Below, piece by piece: positions 9,901 to 20,234 of a stretch of 64,000 nucleotides of DNA. Made by a program: the position numbers and the translations under genes. Positions within the stretch are counted from its first letter, which is position 1. The number at the start of each line of letters is the position of its first letter. Source of the stretch: Lineolata rhizophorae (taxonomy: Eukaryota; Ascomycota; Dothideomycetes; Lineolatales; Lineolataceae); NCBI GenBank assembly GCA_010093515.1, contig MU001693.1:331170-395169 (forward strand), given 5' to 3'. The notes under the pieces are model-generated. The model was not told the DNA's origin. It worked only from the letters and a program-made list of their open reading frames with translations, and did not search any database.

Positions 9901-12900
9901 TTCCAGGGAACTTCGCGACGATGGGGAAGTCCGATCGATGAAATACTTTGGCGACTAAGGCTGGCCCACCCGCAACCCAGCCCTCTTTGCGGCGACCCAA
10001 GGAAAAAGAAAACGCACGGGCAGCCAAGTGAAACAGATTGTCCCGAGAACGAGCCTAGAAAAAACCACGACTCGAGAGATCAGAGATCTCAGTCCATCGG
10101 AATCGCGATGTCCTCAGACCATCGATGATGGGCTTTGGCCATGGCCTTTGGAACTTACGGCTGGCCCGCTCCTTTTTAGGCGCAACCCCCCGCATCCCGG
10201 CCCGAACCAGGGGCCCGTTGATCCGGCTCGTTCCTCGCCCCCGGTCCCCAAAGATCCCCCCGGCCAAACCCGCCTCCCAAGTTCCCAGTTCGCGCCTGGC
10301 TCCAACGGGGGCAAGTACCTGGGTACATACATACGTACATAACCACCTCTCGGGCGGGTCTTTGCTCGCGACGAGCCGATCGGTACCGCGAGGCGCGATC
10401 GCGGGCGCGAATGCCTTTCTCCCTTGCACCGGAAAACCACCACCACCACCACTACCACCAACCCCCGGACCCGCTGCCGGCCTGGGCCCGCCCCAACTGC
10501 CCAATGCCCCGGCAATCGGACGCTTCGCGCGGGATCGGTTCGATGCCCGTGACAAGACAGAGCGGGGAGGAAGCAGGCCGGGCGAGCGGCCCCATGGTCT
10601 CCGACGCCGTAGGCTTTGCCAGGGGGCTTTCTCTCTCTCGTTGTTTCTCTGGGCATAGGTAGATACCTGGGGGGAGGTGGCTTTGTTGCAAGTTGCCATC
10701 GCTGCAAATGGGCATGGCTGCGTGCGGCCCCGGGCGGCTTGCCAGGGCCGCCGGTGTGCCGGCGCCCCGCTTTGGCGTGGCTCTGCGCTGCCCGGCTTAG
10801 GGTTGCTTGTTTTCGTGATGACGGAGCGGCTGGCGTTGGGCTGACGCTTGGATGTCTGGGGGCCGTTGTCGCGCTGGCGGCGGGGCAAAAGAGAGAGCGT
10901 GTGCGTGAGGAAGGTCGAGCTGTGCCGCCTTCACTGTTACACCGCACGGCGGGCGCACCCCGCACGAACAACGAGGCAGAAGAGGCGTCCGAGGGACGGC
11001 TGGAGAGGAGTGTGCCCGCGGACCGCGGTTGGCAGGTCCTGCCAGCCAGCCAGTCGGTCGGTCAGTCTCGCGATTGCTGGCTCCTCACGGGCCCGCTGTC
11101 ACTTGCGCTGCTGCTGCTGCGCGCTGCACTACGACAGCACGCACATACATACACACATACATACATACATTGCTGCTCTGCCGCTCCTTTCCGCTGGCAC
11201 GTTCTCCCACATCACAGGATCATCGGTCACGGGACGCCGCTCGCCGCGCTGCGTGCAAAGGGCGGGTGCAGCGCCAAAGCCCAGCTGCAGCAGCAGCAGT
11301 AGCGGGGCAGTATGTATGTACGTATGTATGTATGTATGTAGCAAGCATGAAACCCGCCCATACACTCGCACGCAAACGCGCAAGTGCCACGGGCTGGAAA
11401 AGGGGGTTAGACCGAACGAAGCCCCCATGCAGGGCCTGCGTCACCGACTTCTTTTCCACCGGCCATAACCCCGGAGGCCAGCCCCCGGCGCCCCAATTCG
11501 TGGGCTTTGCAACGAGGAGGGTGTTCGTGGGGCGTACATGGCGGACGGAAGAAGGGAGGGGGGGAGGGGGGGCCCCCGGCCCGCGGAGCCAAGGGAAGTG
11601 AGGCTGCGAGGACAGCACGGGCTTGACGAAACGGCTGCCGCGTGTATACCTACGTAGGCGCGTACATACGTATGGGTGCGCGGCCGCAGGAAACCTACCT
11701 AGGAGCGGTTTGGTCAAGCTACGGTGGGCGGGGCGGGCGGAGGAGGGGCGGGTTGGATTGGGTTGGGCTGGGCGGTGCATGCGGCCGGTCGAATGCGGCC
11801 TCGTTCGACTCGCGAGTGGCTGCTGGCTGCGTCGACCTGCATGGAGAGACTCGGAGAGGTGTGGCAGGCAAGGCAGGCAAGGCAGGCTGGGCGGGCTGGG
11901 CAGGCTGAGGCTAACGCAGACGCTGGGAGTAGAGAGAGGAAGGCAGAGACAGGGGCGTTTTGCGACCGTTCGCTGGCAACCGGGGGCCCTAATCAGGTGG
12001 CGAAAAATGGATTGGAAATGTTCCCGAGCAATTGGTAACAGACTCCATAAGTTGACTTGCGTCTTGGATGAGCGCTGCTGCTTTGGAGACGTGCAGAAAC
12101 ATGTATGCGAGTGCGGCATTTGGTTTCCGAGTAGGGAAGTTGTGTGGTGAAGTTGCAGACGCACTTTTCCAATTGATTAGGCTATACGCAGTAATGATGC
12201 CTTTTGATAACTGAATACGTGTACACGAGGATGGCGAAAGAAAAGAGAATTGCCTTCTCGACTGCCTTTGGTTGCACACGCTTGCCCCGGCCAACGCCCA
12301 GCGCTGCAGCGGCGGGACGGCATGCGGCGTTTCTTTCCTTGAGAGAGTGAGGCAGGAGGCAGCTCCGGCTCGACCAACAAATTCGATAAAACTTTCAAAA
12401 TATGATTCTGGATCAACTGATCTGGCGCGCACCTTGGGAAACTCCTCCACTGAAATCCATACAGACATGGTGCCCACTTCCGTACTGCCTTTCGCCCGCG
12501 CGTGGCGGTGTGTAGACTTGACCAGCTGATGCTCCGATGTGCTCCTTGACCCCATGGCTCATGCAAAAGAAAAAAAAAACAAGTGACTCGCAGCAAGAGC
12601 AATTGACTCGCTAAAAGAAAAGAGATCAGACGAAGCCCTCGTGTATCTGTAGACCTGGTCTTGTGCTTACGCCAATAAAACTCCATCGCTAGAAAGTCCG
12701 AGGGAATAAAAACAGGACAAAAAATCGCTCCATCAAATGCAAGGCCCCAAGGGTGGGCAAGAGAGAATGCTGGATTCGGAAGGCTGCAGCTGCCTCGTCC
12801 CGTTTCTGCTTGATCTAATTCGCGGCGATGGGTGTGATGTGTATACAAACGGCCCGTTTCGCATCGGCATCCATTGGCTGCCTCGACCTTTTTTTTTTTT

Positions 12901-13182
12901 TTGCAGCGTTGTCGATGTGTTGTTTGAAGGGGTGGAGGAAGATCTCGGGAATCGGTTGCGTTGCGTGCAGGGGGAGTCGCTTGCTGATCTTCCCCACCGA
13001 CGCGTGCAGTTCCCGCAGGATCGACGGTCCACTCGCTTTCTTTTTGATTTCGCGTGCGAAGAATGGGCAAACTGTTTGCATGTGCTTGCGTGCCCCGCCT
13101 TGAAAGCCTCAGGACATATGGGGGCGGGAGAAACGGGGCGTTATCGAGCTTCGACGCCTGCGAACCGCGCACAGGCCGCGAC
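6918..13182. other. GC-rich, microsatellite-rich gene-free region
   Basis: There are many long open frames on both strands (for example around 10055-10970 on minus and 10616-11470 on plus), but they overlap each other and show no domain or splice logic. They reflect GC-rich composition. Simple repeats are frequent: CATA/TACG tetranucleotides (about 7500-7545, 10322-10342, 11143-11171, 11640-11680), their complement TATG (11310-11341), CAC triplets (10437-10462), CTG and CAG triplets (11105-11120, 11284-11300), and a GGCAGGCAA minisatellite (11863-11910). An A-run at about 7169-7195 and a T-run at about 12889-12903 are also present. Confidence 0.5.
11105..11341. repeat. paired complementary microsatellites
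   Basis: In order: a CTG run (about 11105-11120), a CATA run (about 11143-11171), a CAG run (about 11284-11300) and a TATG run (about 11310-11341). CTG/CAG and CATA/TATG are reverse complements, so the strand can fold in two interleaved ways. No gene spans it convincingly. Confidence 0.6.
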
Positions 13183-13449
13183 TCACCGGCCACGGGTGGT
13201 CGGGTTGGCCGCCGGCGTCGACAGTTGCATGAAGCTCTGCGGACTCGATCGCTGCAATTGCGACAGCGATGCGAAGGACGAGGTCATGGCGGAGTAGGCA
13301 GTCGGAGTGGAGCTGAGCGAGCTTGCGGATGAGGACGCGGCGGGCGACTGGCGGGTGGACAGGCCGAGGGCGACGCACGAGTCACAGCGGCCGTTGATGG
13401 TGTTGGAGCGGCCGCGGCAACCGCGCTCGTAGTTGACGCAGGAGAACAT
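13183..13449 (-). CDS. small Cys-rich N-terminal motif protein, Ser-rich tail
   Basis: An 88-codon ORF starts at ATG 13449. The N-terminus, MFSCVNYERGCRGRSNT followed by GRCDSCVALGL, has Cys at 4, 11, 22 and 25, the spacing of a small zinc-binding knuckle of the kind seen in short fungal proteins. From about residue 32 it is Ser/Ala/Thr/Gln-rich and probably disordered. The stop sits inside a perfect donor sequence (CCG/GTGAGT at 13187-13182), so the protein may continue by splicing. An acceptor near 13080 (GCAAACAG) would join a long Lys/Arg/Pro-rich frame without recognisable content, so I keep the short form. Upstream, 13450-13640 is Ser/Pro-coding in shadow frames and is likely leader. 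Confidence 0.5.
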   Translation of the reverse strand: MFSCVNYERGCRGRSNTINGRCDSCVALGLSTRQSPAASSSASSLSSTPTAYSAMTSSFASLSQLQRSSPQSFMQLSTPAANPTTRGR

Positions 13450-16400
13450 TGCGACTGGGGCGAGGGTAAATGAAGAGAAGTGGGTGGCCGAGTGGTATTG
13501 AGTGAAGTGAGTCGAGAGTCGATCTCGGTGGGAGTGGGGGATTGAGTCTTTGTTGAGTGCGCGCGGCGAGAGCGTGAGAGGGAATTCCAGACGGAAAAGG
13601 AGGACGGAGGCGGCGGGACGCGTCGCAGATATAGGCCCAAAGGAGCACGTAGGATACGGATGCCCGATGATGTCGGGTTTGCAGAACGCTAGGCCAGGCG
13701 GAAGTGTCAGGGCAGATGTAGGTTGGGTGGACAGCCTGCTAAGGTTGGTGTGTCATGCAGCAAGCGGCCTAGGCGGGCGGCAAATGATCGATCGCGGGCG
13801 CTGTCGGCGGCGTGGTCGGGGGCCGGTGATTGGTCTGCTGCAAGGCGCCTCGGGAGGTACAACTACGTCGCAGAGCAGGAAATAGGCCTGGCGCGCTACG
13901 CTGGATCTTGGGTGGTGACGGGGAGCGCAATGCGGGACGAACGGCGGGGGGCGCACCGGCCTTTAAGAGCATCACTTGAGGTCCATCGTGCTCGCTGGCC
14001 CGCCTGGGCCCGGCCGCGCCGCCGTGTTCCAGCGCCTTCGGATTTCACTGAGCCCAGGGGGCCGCTGTGACTGTTCGTTCCGTTTCGGCCGACGGGCGGC
14101 CAGGCGGTGCCGCGTGCTCACACGCCCGTCTCGCGCTGCTGAGTCCGAGCAGCCGGGCCAGTGGCCTTGCAGCGCGGCGGCGCCAGCCTCTCAGGAGCCA
14201 GCGGCCCAGGGCTCCCTGGCCCTTCCACGGGGGCTTTGCGCCGTGATGCGTCAGCGCCCGGCACCCGGACGCCGGAGCAAGTCCGCTCTTGTTGCACGCC
14301 AGCTGGACCGCTCCAAGCTCTGCCCCCCTGGCTCATTACGACGGCCAGCCCGCCGTGTCCGCCGGCGGCGTGCGTGGCTTTCACCATCCCGCCGTACGCG
14401 TGGTTTTGCGCCCGAGAGGTTCCGCAATCTGCCCGTCGCGCCGACTCACGCCATGGAAACGGGAGGGGGCCCATTTCCAACAAGATCCCACTGCCGGAGG
14501 TATCTACTGTACAGGCAGGGTTATCCTGCACACCAGCCTTACTCTCGTCGCAAGCGGGCGGGGCGCTGCGAAATGACTTTGTCGTCTATCGCCAGGCGGC
14601 ACCTATGCTAGGTAGAGAAGTCGGTGCATGGTGCGCGAGAAAGCGTTGCGACAGGCTTGTGGCGAAGCACATGCCTCGCACAGAAAGCCAACATCTCACA
14701 GTCTCCCATCCTTTCATTTGATCCTGTCGATGCCAAGAGGAAGAGAACGGTCCAGGCAGATATCTTCCACGTGAATGTTTCACCAGCCAATTCTGACCCG
14801 AAAATCAAGCACTCCCCGAAGTCTTCTCCGGCCTGGTGGTGAGGATCCACGCCAGATCGGCAGAGCGGTTTGGACCTTTCTCCCCTTGACCTGCAGGTAA
14901 TGCATCGTTGTTTGTTTCGCCTATCTGCGACTATCCTTCCAGATCGAAGATGTTTGCTCGTTGATCCGTCCGTCCCGAGTGAACGCCGGACGAGGCATTT
15001 CGGGTGGTGCTAGGGCTGTTGACTGCGTGCTTACTATTTGATTGCTTCCGGCCGGACGGCCGGCGGCCGGAGGAATGCACGCCCACTTCTACTCATCAAT
15101 TTTGCATAACTCAGCAGCCGTGCATGCAAAGTTGTAGGTAGTCCCCAAAAGGAAAAACTGAGTGGTTTTTTTTTTCTCGTGTCTAGGTACTACGCATGCA
15201 GGCTCCTATTTTTGTAGCGGTGGCTTTTCAGTTCTGAGTTCTGACGGCCCCCGCCCAGCTCGGAGTTCGGTCTGTTCGCTCGCTACAACCGGCACGATGA
15301 GGCGGTTCTCGCGAGGCTGCTTCGCCTTGCGCCGGGATATGTATGCCCTATTTCCGCGATAGGGAGAAACACGGGTCGCAGGGGGCCACGCACTTTTCGA
15401 TTAACCAATGTCTGACGTGCAGCCCATGAGTTCCCGGGCTTCCAGAAGCCTTCCATTCCGGGGATCGTGACGGTTCCGAAGGCCCGTGAACCACCTGCAC
15501 GTTGCGGATTACTACTCGGATAGGGCTGGACGATAGGCTTATTGAATGTCTTACGTATTGGTTTTTGCTGTTTAACGGATGTTTCTCCGTGGACGGTGAA
15601 ATTTAGGCGGCGTCCGTAGACTTCGAATTCGGTGGTTACACCAAGCGGAGAAGGGTCACTCGATTAGTCGTGCACTACACACTTGTCAGCGACATGGTCA
15701 TTTTACACAGCATTTGTTGAGACCAGCGCACACCGCTAGAAGAGTCACAGGAGTTCGACAGGTTATGCGAATGTTCCATCACCTGGACAGCTCGGTGTGA
15801 AACTAGATCATGCAAGATCAAGCAGCCTCGTCCTAGGAAAGGTGGAGGGCCTGTGCAAGGATTCCCTCGCCAGAATTCCGCATCACGCACACTCTGACTT
15901 CGATGTTGTGTGCACCATTATCCCCTTCCGGCGTCTAACTACCAGTCTACGCGAGGGCTATGAGGACGAAATAGGACCTAATTTCAATCGCAACGCTCAA
16001 GGGCGCTCTGAATACTCTGTGCTTGCATGAACCTCGTGATGACCAGCCGCGTAGCCTGCGTTGAGATTACTCACACGTCGCACGCGCGGTACGGAGATAG
16101 GTGGTAGCCGCGGCTCGCGCGACGATTGGTATACGAGCTCGGTCTTTGAGACTGGGACGGAATAGGGAAAGAAGACGGCGGGGCAAAGGAGAGCGCAAAA
16201 CGGTGACCAGGAATAACCGCCCAGAAACCAGGTGATCGGGCGCATCTGTCGGGATTCATGCTCTTGTAAGGAGCTCCAAGAAAAATGTACGACAGGAGGT
16301 ACGAATACGCACGTATAACGAAGCCCCCTAAGCCGGCTGCCGACCAATGGAAGCCTCGTTTCACCAGACGGAGCGATTTGATTGGGCCAACATCCCGCCA

Positions 16401-16767
16401 TCCTCTCTGCTTTAAGCAGCGCTTAGTCCTGATCCGTCCAAGACGACCACGCCATCAAGCCACAGAACGGGGAGACCGCGGGCGGCGTCTACCGCTCGAA
16501 AATCAGATCCGCCTCGATGCGGGCAAAGGGGCAATGGAGGTTGGAGCACCGCCTCCTGCTCCAACAACGTGCACGGTATACACCTTTCCGTCCTGATGCC
16601 AACGTAGCGAGCCCGTACGACGCCGGCGACTTCTCCGATGCCACCTTGGCTAGCGGCGACCGGACGCTGCTAGATCCGCTGCCTGCCGGTCCATCTGACG
16701 CGCAGCCGCTGTAGCTACTGCGCCCGAAGAAAAACTCCAAGACACGCGCAAGCTCCTGCAGCCCGCG
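13450..16767. other. intergenic, no gene supported
   Basis: GC-rich to about 14600, mixed afterwards. Open frames on both strands (for example 13976-14611 and 14118-14531) overlap and lack family features. A GC palindromic cluster of CCGGCC elements lies near 15048-15075. The final 400 bases are the 5' flank of the glycosyltransferase gene. Confidence 0.4.
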
Positions 16768-18471
16768 ATGCTAACGGTGTCTCGCGGAGGCCTCTCCGGC
16801 CCACGCATCGCGACTGCCCTCATCCTTTTCCTGTCCCTATTTTTGCTCTGGCACTTCTGGGCCCCGCCCGTGCCGTCCATTCCTTATATACATGCGGCGG
16901 GTGATCGTCCGCAGGAGCAGCAGCCGGCCGGGGATGTAAGACCGCCCCAACAGCAGCACCCGACCGCCGCTGCCTCGCCGACGGGGCCGGGATTGCATCC
17001 TCTGAAGCCCTCCCAGACGCCGGCTGATTCGCCGGAGCCGCAATATCCGCCCGAACGGCCTCCACCGACTCAGGCTGGTGGAGGGTGGGGGCCCTCTTCA
17101 ACGCCTGGTCATGGCTCGAATCACGGGGACGCACCTGGGTCTCCGGCCTCGTCGCACGAGCCCCCGTTCGATGCCGCCGCCGCAAGCTGCGCCGCTGTCT
17201 CGGGCGCCTCCGACGTCCTCGTCGTCCTGAAGACGGGATCGACCGAGATATTCGAGAAGCTGCCCGAGCACCTCCTCACCCTCTTCAACTGCGTCCCTCA
17301 CAAGCTCATCTTCTCGGACCTCGAGCAAGACGTCGCGGGAATACACGTGCACGATGCGCTGGCCAACATCCCGCACAGCTGGAAGACGGAGCTGCCCGAG
17401 TTCGAGGCGTACCGGGAGATCAAGGAGGCGAGGGGCATGGGACTAGACCTGGCGAACCTGAAGAGTGGCCGGTTTTGGGATCTGGACAAATGGAAGTTCC
17501 TCCCTATGGTGCACCGCTCGCGGCAGATGTTCCCGGACGTCAAGTGGGCTATCTTCATCGAGGCCGATACTGCGCTTTCCTGGACGAACTTCCTGCAGCT
17601 CACGCGCGCCCATGATTCGGAGCTAAAGCTGTACTTCGGAGCCCAGAATATGCTTGGGGACACCGCGTTTGCGCATGGCGGCAGCGGCATAGTGTTGTCC
17701 CAGGGCGCACTCGACGCTTACGAGAGCGTGTACGATGAACTGTACACGACTACCTGGAAGCAATACACTAAGAACAGCTGCTGCGGGGATGGAGTAATTG
17801 CCCAGGCACTCAAGGACGCTGGTGTCGAGCTCACCCCGGCTTGGCCCATGATCCAGGGTGAGACTCCGTCAAGCTTGGACTGGACACGCCGACATTGGTG
17901 TGCGCCAGCCGTAACGTGGCATCATGCCGCATCGTTCGAGATCGATGAGCTGTGGCAGTATCATAATGACTGGGTCGCGGAACATGTGAGTATAGCCATT
18001 TAGCGCAGGTTCATTAGTTTTTGTTGTCTTCATGGGATGATAACACCTTGTCTTCTCTAACTACAGGGTTGGGACACACCCTACCTCTTCCGTGATATCT
18101 ACGCCACATTCGTCTCGCCGCATCTTCGCGAATCACGCGACAACTGGGACAACCTCTCTAGGGAGTTCCAATTCCCGCGAGATCCAACAGAGATCAACGA
18201 TTCAGGCCGAGTGCGCCCCGAGGCGGAAGTCCACGCGCATGAATCCTTTGAGAAGTGCCGCACCCTGTGCGAAGGCCGCAAGGATTGTCTGCAGTTCAGG
18301 TGGCGTGGTGGCAGGAATAAGCGCTGCTGGCTCAGCAACGTAGTACAGCTGGGGAGACCGGTGCCGGAGGACGATGAGGTGAAACCACGGAGCGGATGGT
18401 TGCTAGACCGCATCGATGAGTGGAAGCAGAAACGGGAACCTTGCGAGCCCACATTTGCGTTCGACCAGTAG
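16768..18471 (+). CDS. GT31-like type II membrane glycosyltransferase with PAN-like C-terminus
   Basis: Fungal glycosyltransferase family 31-like protein, expected in the Golgi and presumably adding a hexose to glycans; the substrate is unknown. Two exons, 16768-17985 and 18067-18471, joined by an intron GTGAGT...CTAACTACAG, encode 540 residues. There is a short cytosolic tail, an uncleaved signal anchor (about residues 13-31), and a Pro/Gln-rich stem (about 35-135). The catalytic region starts near residue 140, with SDVLVVLKTGSTEIFEKLPE. WAIFIEADTALSW carries the acidic EAD (265-267) in the place of the DxD metal site, and GGSGIVLS and CCGDGVIAQAL match the GT31 acceptor-side region. Exon 2 ends in a Cys-spaced segment (Cys 470, 474, 480, 493) resembling a PAN/apple fold. 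No obvious partner gene is adjacent. Confidence 0.78.
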
Positions 18472-19145
18472 ACAATATTTGGGTTGGAAATGGATAGGCG
18501 GTGGACATGGCGTGCGAAAAGGCAAGCATGGGCACAATGCGCCAGTTTTGGAATAAGCACGGCTGGCGTTTTGGGTATTTCGGGCTGGGAAAGGCCATTC
18601 ACCTAATTATGAAGCATTATTAGACAGGGACCGGGATAAATGGTTTTGACGCTGTAGGGCTGTTTTCCTCGTACGTTACGTTTTTCTGTACATCTTTTAA
18701 TTGAAGTATGCTTTACTCGACAGGATTAGTAGTCATACCAGATTTTACGTGTACGTCTCCAACACTTATTTGAAGCGATTTATATACAAAAATAGGACGT
18801 CTGAGCCCAAGAGCACAGTTTGAACTAATTTCTACAAGAACAACTCGAAACATCCAAGCCTCTACGCGAAAATTGTGCCACCAGGGCACGGCATACAAAG
18901 ACAGGCAAGGGTTGAAAGCAAAACATCTAAGAAATGAATCAGGACCAGCCCTCTCTTAGGGCACCCGTTCCCCACTCGGTGCTTATTGCCAACAGCATGG
19001 CCCCACTTGCAAATCCGGGGGATACGCAGGAAAAGCTCCTTATTCCGTGCAGCAAGGCTAGTCTGACGGAGGACCCTGAAAAACCGCAAACTGAGACGAC
19101 GGTCAGTCGGCGATAGCTTCGGACGCATTCGTGGCCGCTCCGCCC
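18472..19145. other. intergenic 3'-to-3' gap
   Basis: This lies between the convergent ends of the glycosyltransferase (plus) and the single-pass membrane protein gene (minus). Open frames here are short and unsupported. It presumably carries both 3' untranslated regions. Confidence 0.4.
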
Positions 19146-20234
19146 CTAAATCTTAACCTCCTTCAACACAGCCGGCTCAGGCTCGGCGACAGCCACAGGA
19201 TCCAACCAGCGCACGGTTCCCCTCTGCGTATTCCTCCGGGGCGAGCCAACTCCCTGGCCGCCAGCACTCCCACGCTCTCCACCGTCCTGCCTAAGCGCAG
19301 CGCCAGACCGCACCCTCCCCGTCCAAGCAGACCCCTTTCTACCGGGCTCCTCCGCACCGCCAACTTTCTCCGCCAAACCGCCGCGGCCACCGCTCCGCCT
19401 CTCGCTCCACCGTCTCCCGCCCAGCTCGACGACGCGCGGCACCGCGGCCAGCTCGCACACGGGGACCTCCTCCCCCCCGCCGACCTCGTACGCGCCGCCG
19501 CGCCCGTGGCCGGACTGCCGCCGCGCCCGCGCGCGGTGCCACCGGCCCTGCTGCCGCGCGAGCTGCGGCGCCGGCGCCGGCGTCGTCTCCGGAGCCCGGC
19601 CGCCGCCGGCCTCCAGCGCGGCGGCATCGGCGTCGGGCGAACACTGCCGCTGCTCCCGCCGCCGCAGCCGTTGCCGGAAGTGCCGCGCGGCGTAGACGCC
19701 GAGGGCGACGCCGGCGGCTAGGGCGAGGATGCCGACTGCGAGGCCGAGGCCGAGGTTCAGGCGGACGGAGGAGAGGAGGGCGGCGGGGGAGCGGAGGTCG
19801 AGGGGGTCGCTGGTGGCAGCGGTGGTGGTGGGTGAGGAGGGGGGGGTTGCGGTTGTTGTTGTGCTGCTTATGGGGCTCGAGGAGGGAGAGGAGGCGGCGC
19901 TGGGATGTGCCGGCGGGGGTGGAGTGGCTGTGTCGATGAGGAGGGTCCCGGGTGAGCGAGAGGTGCGGAATGTGGTCATTGCGGTGAGCTTGGCGGACAT
20001 GCGTTGTGAGGCGGAGATTGTGGCCGTGCTGAGGTGGCTTCTGGATTCGACTACGGCCGATGATACGGGAGTTTGTGGGACTTCGAGTAACGTGGAGGAT
20101 GTTGTATGATCGTTCGAGGCAATGTTGTCAACGCAGGATTGTTTCAGGTGGATCTTGCCCGCGGGTGCCAGCATTGGCCGTTGCGGTTCTATCGTCCAGG
20201 TCAAGTTTTTTGGGGCAATTGGTGGGCCAAGCAA
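19146..20234 (-). CDS. Ser/Thr-rich single-pass membrane protein (3' exon, start unresolved)
   Basis: The open frame reads from about 20255 to the stop at 19146. It has the layout of a fungal type I or Mid2-like surface protein. A Ser/Thr/Pro-rich outer region is followed by one membrane helix, GLGLAVGILALAAGVALGVY, then a basic stop-transfer RHFRQRLRRREQR, and a long Gly/Arg-rich cytosolic tail containing AYEVGGGEEVPVCELA and ending PEPAVLKEVKI. Tail motifs of the type YEV...ELA...EL are common in these proteins. There is no in-frame ATG at the 5' edge of the frame, and 20265-20275 offers acceptor sequences (CATAG), so one or more upstream exons encoding a signal peptide are expected above 20275. 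I could not fix them. Wall-integrity sensing is possible, but no WSC domain is visible. Confidence 0.55.
   Translation of the reverse strand: MLGPPIAPKNLTWTIEPQRPMLAPAGKIHLKQSCVDNIASNDHTTSSTLLEVPQTPVSSAVVESRSHLSTATISASQRMSAKLTAMTTFRTSRSPGTLLIDTATPPPPAHPSAASSPSSSPISSTTTTATPPSSPTTTAATSDPLDLRSPAALLSSVRLNLGLGLAVGILALAAGVALGVYAARHFRQRLRRREQRQCSPDADAAALEAGGGRAPETTPAPAPQLARQQGRWHRARARRQSGHGRGGAYEVGGGEEVPVCELAAVPRVVELGGRRWSERRSGGRGGLAEKVGGAEEPGRKGSAWTGRVRSGAALRQDGGERGSAGGQGVGSPRRNTQRGTVRWLDPVAVAEPEPAVLKEVKI

Noticed and set aside
10055-10971. Two long overlapping minus-strand frames (277 and 285 codons)
   Set aside because: They overlap each other in different frames and are mirrored by open plus-strand frames. 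Composition is Gly/Arg/Pro/Ala, as expected of GC-rich DNA, with no domain or start context.
10616-11601. Plus-strand frames of 190-228 codons
   Set aside because: They run through CATA, CTG and CAG microsatellites in several frames at once and have no family features.
12177-13193. 338-codon minus-strand frame
   Set aside because: It lacks a proper ATG, contains Lys runs from a homopolymer and no recognisable domain. At most it includes the untranslated or second-exon part of the Cys-knuckle gene.
19131-19721. 196-codon plus-strand frame opposite the single-pass membrane protein
   Set aside because: Pro/Ala/Arg-rich shadow. The minus frame has a clear membrane helix, stop-transfer sequence and tail motifs.
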